A stretch of 64,000 bases of DNA, taken from assembly GCF_009650765.1 (NCBI RefSeq), contig NZ_CP045740.1:4936001-5000000 (forward strand), given 5' to 3'. The stretch comes from Streptomyces sp. SUK 48. Lineage in GTDB: Bacteria > Actinomycetota > Actinomycetes > Streptomycetales > Streptomycetaceae. Every line of letters begins with the position of its first letter. The stretch's first letter is position 1. Position numbers and translations under genes: made by a program. The notes beneath the pieces are model-generated. The model was given only the letters and a program-made list of their open reading frames with translations. It was not told the origin of the DNA and did no database searches. Below are positions 44,784 through 52,865 of the stretch, piece after piece.

Positions 44784-45967
44784 GCGCCGTGACGCATCTG
44801 GACGAGGCCCGCGCCCTGCTGCGCGAGTTCCCCGTGGTCGACGGCCACAACGACCTGCCCTGGGCGCTGCGCGAGAAGGCGGGCTACGACCTGGACCGCC
44901 TGGACATCGCGGGCCACCAGCACGAGCACCTGCACACCGACATCCCCCGGCTGCGCGCGGGCGGCGTCGGCGCCCAGTACTGGTCGGTGTACGTGCCGGC
45001 CGAGCAGCCCGACCCGGTCGCCGCGACGCTGGAGCAGATCGACTGCGTACGGCAGCTCCTCGACCGCTACCAGGCGGACCTGGCGCCCGCGCTGACCGCC
45101 GCCGACATGGAGGCGGCCCGCGGTGAGGGCCGTATCGCCTCCCTGATGGGCGCCGAGGGCGGCCACTCCATCGCCAACTCGCTGGGCACCCTGCGCGGTC
45201 TGTACGCGCTCGGCGTGCGCTACATGACGCTCACCCACAACTCGAACGTTGACTGGGCGGACTCGGCGACCGACATCCCCCGGGCGAACGGCCTCACCGC
45301 CTTCGGCCGCGAGGTGGTCCGGGAGATGAACCGGCTCGGCATGCTGGTCGACCTCTCGCACGTGGCGCCGTCCACGATGCGCGACGCGCTGGACGCGAGC
45401 ACCGCCCCGGTGGTCTTCTCGCACTCCTCGGCCCGCGCGGTCTGCGACCACCCCCGCAACATCCCGGACGACGTCCTGGAGCGGCTGCCCGCCAACGGCG
45501 GCGTCGCGATGGTGACGTTCGTACCGAAGTTCGTGCTTCAGGCGGCCGTTGACTGGACGGCCGAGGCCGACGAGAACATGCGCGCCCACGGCCTGCACCA
45601 CCTGGACACCACCGCCGAGGCGATGAAGGTGCACCGCGCCTTCGAGGAGCGCACCCCGCGCCCGATCGCCACGGTGCCGGTGATCGCCGACCACCTGGAC
45701 CACATGCGCGAGGTCGCCGGCATCGACCACCTCGGCATCGGCGGCGACTACGACGGCACGGCCTTCACCCCGGACGGCCTGGGCGACGTCTCCGGTTACC
45801 CGAACCTCCTCGCGGAGCTGCTGGACCGCGGCTGGTCCAAGGCCGACCTCGCCAAGCTCACCTGGCAGAACTCGGTCCGGGTGCTGGGCGCGGCGGAGGA
45901 CGTGGCCCGCGACCTGCGGGCGAAGCAGGCGCCGTCCAACGCGACGATCGAGTCGCTGGACGGCTGA
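44780..45967 (+). CDS. M19-family membrane-dipeptidase-like zinc peptidase
   Basis: The 395-residue protein carries the renal-dipeptidase metal ligands: VDGHNDLPW (His-x-Asp), the bridging Glu in [26 protein letters not shown] and GIGGDYDG. Family members cleave dipeptides, including D-amino-acid-containing ones. It has no signal peptide, so it is probably cytosolic. It is coupled to purE (GTGA overlap), an arrangement with no obvious metabolic logic. The operon ends at the stem-loop just downstream. Confidence 0.92.
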   Translation: MSAVTHLDEARALLREFPVVDGHNDLPWALREKAGYDLDRLDIAGHQHEHLHTDIPRLRAGGVGAQYWSVYVPAEQPDPVAATLEQIDCVRQLLDRYQADLAPALTAADMEAARGEGRIASLMGAEGGHSIANSLGTLRGLYALGVRYMTLTHNSNVDWADSATDIPRANGLTAFGREVVREMNRLGMLVDLSHVAPSTMRDALDASTAPVVFSHSSARAVCDHPRNIPDDVLERLPANGGVAMVTFVPKFVLQAAVDWTAEADENMRAHGLHHLDTTAEAMKVHRAFEERTPRPIATVPVIADHLDHMREVAGIDHLGIGGDYDGTAFTPDGLGDVSGYPNLLAELLDRGWSKADLAKLTWQNSVRVLGAAEDVARDLRAKQAPSNATIESLDG

Positions 45968-45982
45968 CGCGCGGTGACCTGA

Positions 45983-46020
45983 GAAGGGGCGGGACGGCCG
46001 ACCGGCCGTCCCGCCCCTTC
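45983..46020. terminator. Bidirectional terminator after the dipeptidase gene
   Basis: A perfect 17-bp stem (45983-45999 with 46004-46020) has a 4-base loop. It lies between the convergent stops at 45967 and 46040. Confidence 0.92.
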
Positions 46021-46039
46021 GCCGTACCCGCGGGCGCCC

Positions 46040-46432
46040 CTACGCGGACTCGATCCGGCACAGGCAGAACGGATGCCCGGCCGGGTCGGCGTACACCACG
46101 AAGTCCTTCTTCTCGCGGTCCTCCACGTCCAGCGGGCGGGCGCCGAGCGCCAGGACCCGCTCGTGCGCCGTGTCCAGCTCCGCCCAGGTGCTGCCCGCGT
46201 CGAAGTCCAGATGGAGCTGCTGGCCGTTGTGGTCCGCGCGCGGCCACTCGGGCGGGGTGTGCCCCGCGGCCCGCTGGAAGGCCATCCGGGGACCGCCCGG
46301 GATCTGGAGCACGACCCAGGTGTCGTCCTCGGCCACCGGCGTGCCCCCGCCCACCGCCGCGTAGAAGGCGGCCAGGGCGTGCGGGTCAGGGCAGTCGAGC
46401 ACGATGGTGCGGAAATGGGCGACGGACGCCAT
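46040..46432 (-). CDS. VOC/glyoxalase-family protein
   Basis: This is a 130-residue protein of the vicinal oxygen chelate fold (IVLDCPDPHALAAFYAAV; QQLHLDF; VVYADPAGHPFCLC). The His of LHLDF and the C-terminal PAGHPFCL are typical metal-region features, though the enzyme activity is unknown. It is a tandem paralogue of the gene at 46457, which lies 24 bases upstream, so it arose by duplication. Such pairs in Streptomyces are often annotated as bleomycin-resistance-like without evidence of resistance. Confidence 0.86.
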   Translation of the reverse strand: MASVAHFRTIVLDCPDPHALAAFYAAVGGGTPVAEDDTWVVLQIPGGPRMAFQRAAGHTPPEWPRADHNGQQLHLDFDAGSTWAELDTAHERVLALGARPLDVEDREKKDFVVYADPAGHPFCLCRIESA

Positions 46433-46456
46433 GTACTTCCTCCTCGGGGGACGGTC

Positions 46457-46825
46457 TCAGCAGGCGCAGAGGCAGAACGGGTGCCCGGCCGGGTCGGCGT
46501 ACACCCGCCAGGTGCGGGCGGGTTCCCCGGCGTCCAGGAGCCTCGCCCCCAGCTTCAGCACGCCCTCCTGCGCCGCGTCCAGGTCCGGCACGGTCAGGTC
46601 CAGGTGGAACTGCTGGCCGTCGCTCTCGGCGCGCGGCCACCGCGGCGCAGTGTGCCCCTTAGCCCGCTGGAAGGCCAGCGCCTGTCCGCCGGGGAGCGCC
46701 AGATCCACCCAGTCGCCCCTCTCGTCGCGGGTCACCGTGCCGCCGAGCACCTCGGCATAGAAACCGGCCAGCGCGTCGGGATCGGGACAGTCCAGGACCA
46801 CCACACCGAGCTCGGCGAGAGCCAT
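46457..46825 (-). CDS. VOC/glyoxalase-family protein (tandem paralogue)
   Basis: The 122-residue VOC protein is similar to its downstream neighbour (VVLDCPDPDALAGFYAEV; FHLDLTVPDLDAAQ; VYADPAGHPFCLC). It ends FCLCAC, with two extra cysteines. It is the first gene of the pair and diverges from a CGNR regulator across 83 bp that contains a cluster of GTAAC elements. AGGAGGTCGTC precedes the ATG at 46825, a strong ribosome site. Confidence 0.86.
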   Translation of the reverse strand: MALAELGVVVLDCPDPDALAGFYAEVLGGTVTRDERGDWVDLALPGGQALAFQRAKGHTAPRWPRAESDGQQFHLDLTVPDLDAAQEGVLKLGARLLDAGEPARTWRVYADPAGHPFCLCAC

Positions 46826-46839
46826 GACGACCTCCTTCT

Positions 46840-46899
46840 GTTACCCATAGAGGCGAGTAACCGGTAACGGTGACCTCATACTCCCGGACAAGGGGTAAC
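46840..46899. promoter_or_regulatory. Cluster of GTAAC elements between VOC and CGNR genes
   Basis: GTTACCC (46840), GTAACC (46857), GGTAAC (46863) and GGTAAC (46894) occur within 60 bases of a divergent promoter region. Regular recurrence of this 5-base core suggests binding sites, perhaps for the CGNR protein. Confidence 0.45.
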
Positions 46900-46908
46900 G
46901 TCGCAACC

Positions 46909-47415
46909 ATGACTGAGAGATCGGCCGCTCCCGGGGCTCTGGCCCTGGTGGAGTCCCTGGTCAACACCGTGGACCTGGCGGACGGCGCCGACTCGCTGGA
47001 CACCGGGGAGGGGCGCGGGCGCCTCGGGATCACCGAAGAGGAGCTGGCCGGGGCGCGGGAGCTGCGGGAGTCGCTGCGGGCCGCCCTGCTCGCGCACGCC
47101 GGGCATCCGCCGCACCGCGCGGTCACCCCGCTCGGCGAACTGCTGGCCCGCGCGCCGCTGTACGTCACCGTGGACGAGGGGGACGGCTCGGCGGCCCTGG
47201 CCCCCGCCCCGGACGCCTCCCTGCTCTCCCGGGTCGCCGCCGCCGTCGCCGAGGCGCTGGCGGCGGGCACCTGGATGCGGCTCAAGGCGTGCGAGGCCGC
47301 CACCTGCCACTGGGCGTACTACGACCGCAGCCCCGCCGGACGCGGCCGCTGGTGCTCCATGCGGGTCTGCGGGGCGCGCGAGAAGATGCGGCGCTACCGG
47401 GCCAAGGGGGCGTAA
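46909..47415 (+). CDS. CGNR zinc-finger protein, probable transcriptional regulator
   Basis: The 168-residue protein has an N-terminal ABATE-like domain (ALALVESLVNTVDLADG; LRESLRAALLAHAG). Its C-terminal CGNR-type zinc finger reads CEAATCHWAYYDRSPAGRGR then WCSMRVCGAREKMRRYR, with four cysteines. CGNR proteins are thought to be stress-responsive DNA-binding regulators. It diverges from the VOC genes, which it may control. No ribosome site is evident before ATG 46909. Confidence 0.88.
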   Translation: MTERSAAPGALALVESLVNTVDLADGADSLDTGEGRGRLGITEEELAGARELRESLRAALLAHAGHPPHRAVTPLGELLARAPLYVTVDEGDGSAALAPAPDASLLSRVAAAVAEALAAGTWMRLKACEAATCHWAYYDRSPAGRGRWCSMRVCGAREKMRRYRAKGA

Positions 47416-47466
47416 AGCGCGGGAAGCCGGGCCCCGGGGGCGCGGGGTGCTGGGGCAAAATGCGAG

Positions 47467-47511
47467 ACGGCGCCGGTTCGGCCGACTGAGCCTCGGCCGA
47501 ACCAGCGCCGT
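47467..47511. terminator. Bidirectional terminator between CGNR and UDP-glucose dehydrogenase genes
   Basis: An 18-bp stem with one mismatch (47468-47485 with 47493-47510) and a 7-base loop is followed by TTT. It lies between convergent stops. Confidence 0.88.
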
Positions 47512-47538
47512 TTCCTGCGTCCGCCGGGCATCCGCCCG

Positions 47539-48882
47539 TCAGGCGGTCGGCCGCCCCATCGCCCGGTACGTCCAGCCCGCCCGTCGCCACAGCTCCGGGT
47601 CGAGGGTGTTGCGCCCGTCGAGCAGCACCCGGGCCGCCGCGACCGCGCCCAGCCGCTCCGGGTCCAGCTCGCGGAACTCGCGCCACTCGGTCAGATGCAG
47701 CACGACGTCCGCGCCGCGCACCGCGTCGAGGGCCGTGTCGGCGTATCCGAGCGTCGGGAAGACCCGTCGGGCGTTGTCCATGCCCTTCGGGTCGTACACG
47801 GTCACCTGGCCGCCCTGGAGGTGTATCTGGCCCGCCACGTTCAGCGCGGGCGAGTCGCGGACGTCGTCCGAGTCGGGCTTGAAGGTGGCGCCGAGCACCG
47901 CGACCCGCTTGCCGAGGAAGGAGCCGCCGCCCAGCGCCTCGCGGGCCATCTCCACCATCTGGCCGCGCCGGCGCATGTTGATGGAGTCGATCTCCCGCAG
48001 GAAGGTCAGCGCCTGGTCCGCGCCCAGCTCGCCGGCGCGGGCCATGAACGCGCGGATGTCCTTGGGCAGGCAGCCGCCGCCGAAACCGATCCCGGCGCGC
48101 AGGAACTTGCTGCCGATCCGGTCGTCGTGCCCGATCGCCTCCGCCAGCTTGGCCACGTCACCGCCGCCGGCCTCGCAGACCTCCGCCATCGCGTTGATGA
48201 AGGAGATCTTGGTGGCGAGGAAGGAGTTGGCGGCGGTCTTCACCAGCTCGGCGGTCGGGAAGTCGGTGACGACGAAGGGGGTGCCCTCGCCGACCGGCGT
48301 CGCGTACACCTCGCGCAGCAGCTTCTCGGCCCGGTCGCCGCGCACTCCGACCACGATCCGGTCCGGGTGCAGGGTGTCCTCGACGGCGAAGCCCTCGCGC
48401 AGGAACTCCGGGTTCCAGGCCAGCTCGGCGTCGCCGCCCGCGGGGGAGTGCTCGGCGAGATAGGCGGCCAGCCGGTCGGCCGAGCCCACCGGCACCGTGG
48501 ACTTGCCGACCACCAGGGCCGGGCCGCGCAGATGCGGGGCGAGGGAGGCGATCGCGGAGTCGACGTACGACATGTCGCAGGCGTACTCGCCGTGCTTCTG
48601 CGGGGTGTTCACACACACGAAGTGCACATCGCCGAAGGCGCCGATCTCGGCCCAGTCGGTGGTGAAGCGCAGCCGCCCGGTCGACCCCTCGATCCCGGCC
48701 ACGTGCCGGCGCAGCAGCTCCTCGAGCCCCGGCTCGTACATCGGGGTCTCGCCGCGCTCCAGCATGGCGATCTTCTCGGGTACGACATCCAGGCCCAGCA
48801 CCTCGAATCCCAGCTCGGCCATGGCCGCGGCGTGGGTGGCGCCGAGATACCCGGTGCCGATCACGGTGATCTTCAGGCTCAT
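47539..48882 (-). CDS. UDP-glucose 6-dehydrogenase family protein
   Basis: This has 447 residues. It has the NAD fold (VIGTGYLGATHAAAMAELG), AELVKTAANSFLATKISFINA, and the catalytic cysteine in GFGGGCLPKD. A C-terminal UDP-binding domain follows, with LGATFKPDSDDVRDSPAL. It oxidises a UDP-hexose to the uronic acid, probably for surface polysaccharide. ATG 48882 follows AGGAG by 8 bases. Nearby GtrA, LCP, GT2 and nucleotidyltransferase genes support an envelope-glycan role. Confidence 0.93.
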   Translation of the reverse strand: MSLKITVIGTGYLGATHAAAMAELGFEVLGLDVVPEKIAMLERGETPMYEPGLEELLRRHVAGIEGSTGRLRFTTDWAEIGAFGDVHFVCVNTPQKHGEYACDMSYVDSAIASLAPHLRGPALVVGKSTVPVGSADRLAAYLAEHSPAGGDAELAWNPEFLREGFAVEDTLHPDRIVVGVRGDRAEKLLREVYATPVGEGTPFVVTDFPTAELVKTAANSFLATKISFINAMAEVCEAGGGDVAKLAEAIGHDDRIGSKFLRAGIGFGGGCLPKDIRAFMARAGELGADQALTFLREIDSINMRRRGQMVEMAREALGGGSFLGKRVAVLGATFKPDSDDVRDSPALNVAGQIHLQGGQVTVYDPKGMDNARRVFPTLGYADTALDAVRGADVVLHLTEWREFRELDPERLGAVAAARVLLDGRNTLDPELWRRAGWTYRAMGRPTA

Positions 48883-49081
48883 GGACGCGCTCCTGCTAGG
48901 GGATTCTCTCGTGCGGGCCCGAGCATAGCCGGGCCGGTCGGGGGGCAACTTTCCCGCTGTCGCCAACCTCACGTAGGCGAGCGGGGGCCAGGGCTCTAAA
49001 ATTTGAGTTACTTAACGGTAATTAGCGTTTGTTCTGTCCGTGATGCGTCACCATCACTGCGTCTTTGGAGCGTGAGAGACC

Positions 49082-50239
49082 TTGGCCGGATCGGCTGACT
49101 TCGACCTGTACCGCCCGTCCGAGGAGCACGACATGCTCCGCGACGCCGTCCGCTCCCTGGTCGAGGCGAAGATCGCGCCGTACGCCGCCGCGGTGGACGA
49201 GGAGGCCCGCTTCCCGCAGGAGGCCCTCGACGCGCTGGTGGCCAACGACATGCACGCCGTGCACGTCCCCGAGGAGTACGGCGGCGCCGGCGCCGACGCG
49301 CTCGCCACGGTCATCGTGATCGAGGAGGTGGCCCGCGCCTGCGTCTCCTCCTCCCTGATCCCCGCGGTGAACAAGCTGGGCTCCCTCCCGGTGATCCTCT
49401 CCGGCTCCGAGGAGCTGAAGAAGAAGTACCTGGGCCCGCTGGCCAAGGGCGACGCGATGTTCTCGTACTGCCTCTCCGAGCCGGACGCGGGCTCGGACGC
49501 GGCCGGCATGAAGACCAAGGCGGTCCGCGACGGCGACCACTGGATCCTCAACGGCGTCAAGCGCTGGATCACCAACGCGGGCGTCTCCGAGTACTACACG
49601 GTCATGGCCGTCACCGACCCGGCCAAGCGCTCCAAGGGCATCTCCGCCTTCGTGGTGGAGAAGTCGGACGAGGGCGTCTCCTTCGGCGCCCCCGAGAAGA
49701 AGCTCGGCATCAAGGGCTCCCCGACCCGCGAGGTCTACTTCGACAACGTCCGCATCCCCGCCGACCGCATGATCGGCGAGGAGGGCACGGGCTTCATGAC
49801 CGCCATGAAGACCCTCGACCACACCCGCATCACCATCGCCGCCCAGGCGCTCGGTGTCGCGCAGGGCGCCCTCGACTACGCCAAGGGCTACGTCCAGGAG
49901 CGCAAGCAGTTCGGCAAGGCGATCGCCGACTTCCAGGGCATCCAGTTCATGCTCGCGGACATGGCGATGAAGATCTCCGCCGCCCGCGCCCTCACCTACC
50001 AGGCCGCCGCCGCCTCCGAGCGCGGCGACGCCGACCTGACCTACCTGGGCGCCGCCGCCAAGTGCTTCGCCTCGGACGTCGCCATGGAGGTCACCACCGA
50101 CGCCGTCCAGCTCCTCGGCGGCTACGGCTACACCCGCGACTACCCGGTCGAGCGCATGATGCGCGACGCCAAGATCACCCAGATCTACGAGGGCACCAAC
50201 CAGGTCCAGCGCATCGTGATGGCGCGCAACCTGCCGTAA
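49082..50239 (+). CDS. Acyl-CoA dehydrogenase, canonical
   Basis: The 385-residue enzyme has all standard features: FSYCLSEPDAGSD, LNGVKRWITNAG, RKQFGKAIADFQGIQ, LLGGYGYTRDYPVERMMRDAK and catalytic Glu in ITQIYEGTNQVQR. It oxidises short- or medium-chain acyl-CoA thioesters at the alpha-beta position with FAD. Translation begins at TTG 49082; the ribosome site is weak. Upstream is an AT-rich promoter area containing TTAC-TTAACG-GTAA at 49008-49021, a possible operator. It contrasts with the two glutamate-less relatives at 5545-8078. Confidence 0.95.
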   Translation: MAGSADFDLYRPSEEHDMLRDAVRSLVEAKIAPYAAAVDEEARFPQEALDALVANDMHAVHVPEEYGGAGADALATVIVIEEVARACVSSSLIPAVNKLGSLPVILSGSEELKKKYLGPLAKGDAMFSYCLSEPDAGSDAAGMKTKAVRDGDHWILNGVKRWITNAGVSEYYTVMAVTDPAKRSKGISAFVVEKSDEGVSFGAPEKKLGIKGSPTREVYFDNVRIPADRMIGEEGTGFMTAMKTLDHTRITIAAQALGVAQGALDYAKGYVQERKQFGKAIADFQGIQFMLADMAMKISAARALTYQAAAASERGDADLTYLGAAAKCFASDVAMEVTTDAVQLLGGYGYTRDYPVERMMRDAKITQIYEGTNQVQRIVMARNLP

Positions 50240-50255
50240 CCCCCGCACGCGGTAC

Positions 50256-50283
50256 CGGAAGGCGCCCGCCGGGGCGCCTTCCG
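50256..50283. terminator. Terminator after the acyl-CoA dehydrogenase gene
   Basis: A perfect 12-bp stem (50256-50267 with 50272-50283) and 4-base loop lie 16 bases past the stop. Confidence 0.85.
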
Positions 50284-50393
50284 TGCGTCCGGGGGCCTTA
50301 CGACCGGTCGGTCACATGCGGGGGCGGCCCGGGCGACGTAGGACGGAAGCACACGGGACCCGATCCCGGGTCCCCCTGCTCCGAGGAGGAGCC

Positions 50394-50759
50394 ATGGCCC
50401 AGCCCGGAACGACGATGCCCGCCATGACCCAGCAGATGCAGGACTGCATCGAGGCGTGCATGAACTGCCACAGCGTCTGCGAGGAGACCATGAGCTCCTG
50501 CATGCAGCAGGGCGGGCAGGCGCAGATGCAGATCATGCGCGCGCTCATGGACTGCTCCGAGACGACCCGGATGTGCGCCGACATGATGATGCGCCGCTCG
50601 CCCATGTCGGGCGAGATGTGCGCGATGTGCGCCAAGGCGTGCGACATGGCCGCCGAGGCGTGTATGTCCATGCCGGACGACCAGCAGCTGATGCGCTGCG
50701 CGGACGCGTGTCGCAGGTGCGCCGAGATGTGCCGCGCGATGGCGGGCGCCCGGATGTGA
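50394..50759 (+). CDS. Cys-rich four-helix-bundle protein, copper-storage (Csp)-like
   Basis: The 121-residue protein has 15 cysteines and about as many methionines, spaced as helical CxxxC pairs (CIEACMNCHSVC, CAMCAKAC, CADACRRCAEMC). The pattern matches the DUF326/Csp family, in which a four-helix bundle packs many Cu(I) ions in its core. It has no signal peptide, so it would be a cytosolic Csp3-like store. ATG 50394 follows GAGGAGGAG. No copper operon is adjacent. Confidence 0.9.
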   Translation: MAQPGTTMPAMTQQMQDCIEACMNCHSVCEETMSSCMQQGGQAQMQIMRALMDCSETTRMCADMMMRRSPMSGEMCAMCAKACDMAAEACMSMPDDQQLMRCADACRRCAEMCRAMAGARM

Positions 50760-50876
50760 CCTGAGCGCCCGCACGTCGCAACCTCCGTTCCCGGACGGCG
50801 AAGGGCGGCCGGTCCTGCCGCACAGGGCGCCGCTCGCCCGTGCGGCGGTCCGGCCGCCCCTGCCGTGCCGCCCCGG

Positions 50877-52127
50877 TCAGCTGCCGGCGACCGTGACCTT
50901 CTGGTCGTTGTTCAGCTCGTTCACCAGGGTCTTGACCTTCGCCTTGTCCCAGACCAGGTTGCCGCCGGTGGAGCCGGAGATGGGCATGTTCAGGGAGGTG
51001 CCGTCACCACCGTTGACGCCCTTCATGGCCCAGAACATCGAGGCCAGGTTCCACAGGGACATGTCCTTGTCCACGATCAGCGAGTCCAGGCCCGCGCCCA
51101 TGGTCGGGTAGAACTTGAAGGGGTTCAGCACGGTCGAGGGCGTCGCCACCTCGTGGGCCAGCGCCGCCAGGAACTTCTGCTGATTCTTGGTCCGCTGGAG
51201 GTCGGACGCGGCGAAGGCGTGCCGGGTGCGCACGAAGGCGAGCGCCTGCCGGCCGTTCAGTGTCTGCTTGCCGGCCTTGAAGTCGGCGCCGGACCATTTG
51301 TCCGTGAAGCCCTTGTCGATGTCGATCTGGACCCCGCCGACCGCGTCCACGATGTTCGCGAAGCCCTGGAAGCCGATCTCCACGTAGTGGTCGATGTGCA
51401 GCCCGGTGTTGTACTCGATGGTGCGCACCAGCAGCGTCGGGCCGTCCTCGGCGTAGGCCGCGTTCAGCTTCTCCTGGCGGCCCGTGGCGGGGTAGACCTT
51501 CCCGGACGTCGAGCCCTTGTACGAGGGGATCTCCACGTTCGAGTCACGCGGCAGCGAGATGAGCGTGTCGCCGTTGTCGCCCACGTGCAGGATCATCATC
51601 GAGTCCGTGCGCTTGCCCTCGGCGGCGCCGGTGTGCAGCTTCTTCTCGTCCGCCTTGGACATGCCCTCGCGGCTGTCCGAACCGACGATCAGGTAGTTGG
51701 TGCCGGACCCCGACTGCGGCCGGTCGATCACCTGGGCGAGATCGACCTCGCGGCGCAGCTTGGAGTCGGCCCAGAAGTAGGTGGCGACCGAGGTGACGAT
51801 CATCACGGTCACCAGCGTGATGGCGGTCCACTTGATCCGCCGCCGCCAGTTCGGCGCGGGTCTCTGTCCGGGCGGCGCGCCACCGGGGCCGTGGCCGCCG
51901 GGGTTCCCGTAGACCTGGCCGGTGTTGTAACCGCTGTCGTACGCGTCGTCGTAGCCGCCGTTCGCGTACGACGGCTGCTGCGGAACGCCGGCCCCGTACT
52001 GCGGTGCCGCGGGGTCGCGCCGTACCTGGCGCATCGCGCGGGCGCCTTCGGGCTGTGCGCCGCCACTGCCGCGTCCATAGCGGGGGCCGCGGTTGTCGTC
52101 GGACCATGCCTCGGGCCAGTCATTCAT
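50877..52127 (-). CDS. LytR-CpsA-Psr (LCP) family ligase, copy 1
   Basis: The 416-residue protein has a Gly/Tyr/Pro-rich cytoplasmic part (about 1-98), one transmembrane helix (about 102-122) and an extracytoplasmic LCP domain: YLIVGSDSRE, DSMMILHVGD, ISLPRDSNVEIP, LNAAYAEDGP, HIDHYVEIGFQGF and FVRTRHAF. LCP proteins attach teichoic acids, arabinogalactan or capsule-type polymers to peptidoglycan from polyprenyl phosphate carriers. It lacks the LytR_C extension of copies 2-4. The ATG at 52127 has no clear ribosome site. It diverges from a thioesterase gene. Confidence 0.93.
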   Translation of the reverse strand: MNDWPEAWSDDNRGPRYGRGSGGAQPEGARAMRQVRRDPAAPQYGAGVPQQPSYANGGYDDAYDSGYNTGQVYGNPGGHGPGGAPPGQRPAPNWRRRIKWTAITLVTVMIVTSVATYFWADSKLRREVDLAQVIDRPQSGSGTNYLIVGSDSREGMSKADEKKLHTGAAEGKRTDSMMILHVGDNGDTLISLPRDSNVEIPSYKGSTSGKVYPATGRQEKLNAAYAEDGPTLLVRTIEYNTGLHIDHYVEIGFQGFANIVDAVGGVQIDIDKGFTDKWSGADFKAGKQTLNGRQALAFVRTRHAFAASDLQRTKNQQKFLAALAHEVATPSTVLNPFKFYPTMGAGLDSLIVDKDMSLWNLASMFWAMKGVNGGDGTSLNMPISGSTGGNLVWDKAKVKTLVNELNNDQKVTVAGS

Positions 52128-52246
52128 GCGGACCAGTGTGCAGGGCGCGGCCGTATGGCTTACAAGACCTGTCGGAAAATCAGGGCGGCGCTGTTGCGAA
52201 GCTGACACAAATTCCGCGAATGCGGCTTCGGCATAAGGTAGAGGGC

Positions 52247-52804
52247 ATGACAGATCAGGCCACGGAGCCGGAAGCAGTGGAATCGGACATTCCGGGCAAG
52301 CCCACCTCCGCCTCGCGCACCACGCTCAGCCACATCATGACCCACAGCGACACCAACCTGCTGGGTACGGTGCACGGCGGGGTGATCATGAAGCTGGTGG
52401 ACGACGCGGCGGGCGCCGTGGCCGGCCGGCACTCCGGCGGCCCCGCCGTCACCGCCTCCATGGACGAGATGGCCTTCCTCGAACCGGTCCGCGTCGGTGA
52501 CCTGGTCCATGTGAAGGCGCAGGTCAACTGGACCGGCCGGACCTCCATGGAGGTCGGCGTACGGGTCCTCGCCGAGCGCTGGAACGAGTCCAACCCGCCC
52601 ACCCAGGTCGGCTCGGCCTATCTGGTCTTCGCGGCCGTGGACGCCGACGGCAAGCCCCGCCAGGTGCCCCCGGTGATGCCGGAGACCGACCGGGACCGCC
52701 GCCGCTACCAGGAGGCGCAGATCCGCCGCACCCACCGGCTGGCCCGCCGCCGCGCCATCCGCGAGCTGCGCGAGCAGCGGGCGGCCGACGGCCTGGCGGA
52801 CTGA
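52247..52804 (+). CDS. Acyl-CoA thioesterase (hotdog fold)
   Basis: The 185-residue protein has a BFIT/YciA-like hotdog domain: DTNLLGTVHGGVIMKLVDDAAG (helix with the conserved Asn and HGG), MAFLEPVRVGDLVHVKAQVNW and SAYLVFAAVD. It ends in a very Arg-rich tail. It hydrolyses acyl-CoA thioesters. A TAAGGT box 7 bases before the ATG may be the -10 of a leaderless transcript; GAGGG is too near to serve well as a ribosome site. It lies between two LCP genes but has no obvious link with them. Confidence 0.9.
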   Translation: MTDQATEPEAVESDIPGKPTSASRTTLSHIMTHSDTNLLGTVHGGVIMKLVDDAAGAVAGRHSGGPAVTASMDEMAFLEPVRVGDLVHVKAQVNWTGRTSMEVGVRVLAERWNESNPPTQVGSAYLVFAAVDADGKPRQVPPVMPETDRDRRRYQEAQIRRTHRLARRRAIRELREQRAADGLAD

Positions 52805-52865
52805 GGACCGGCGGACCGAGGACCGGCGGACCGAGAGCCGGGAGGCCCGAGGGCCGGCGGGATGC

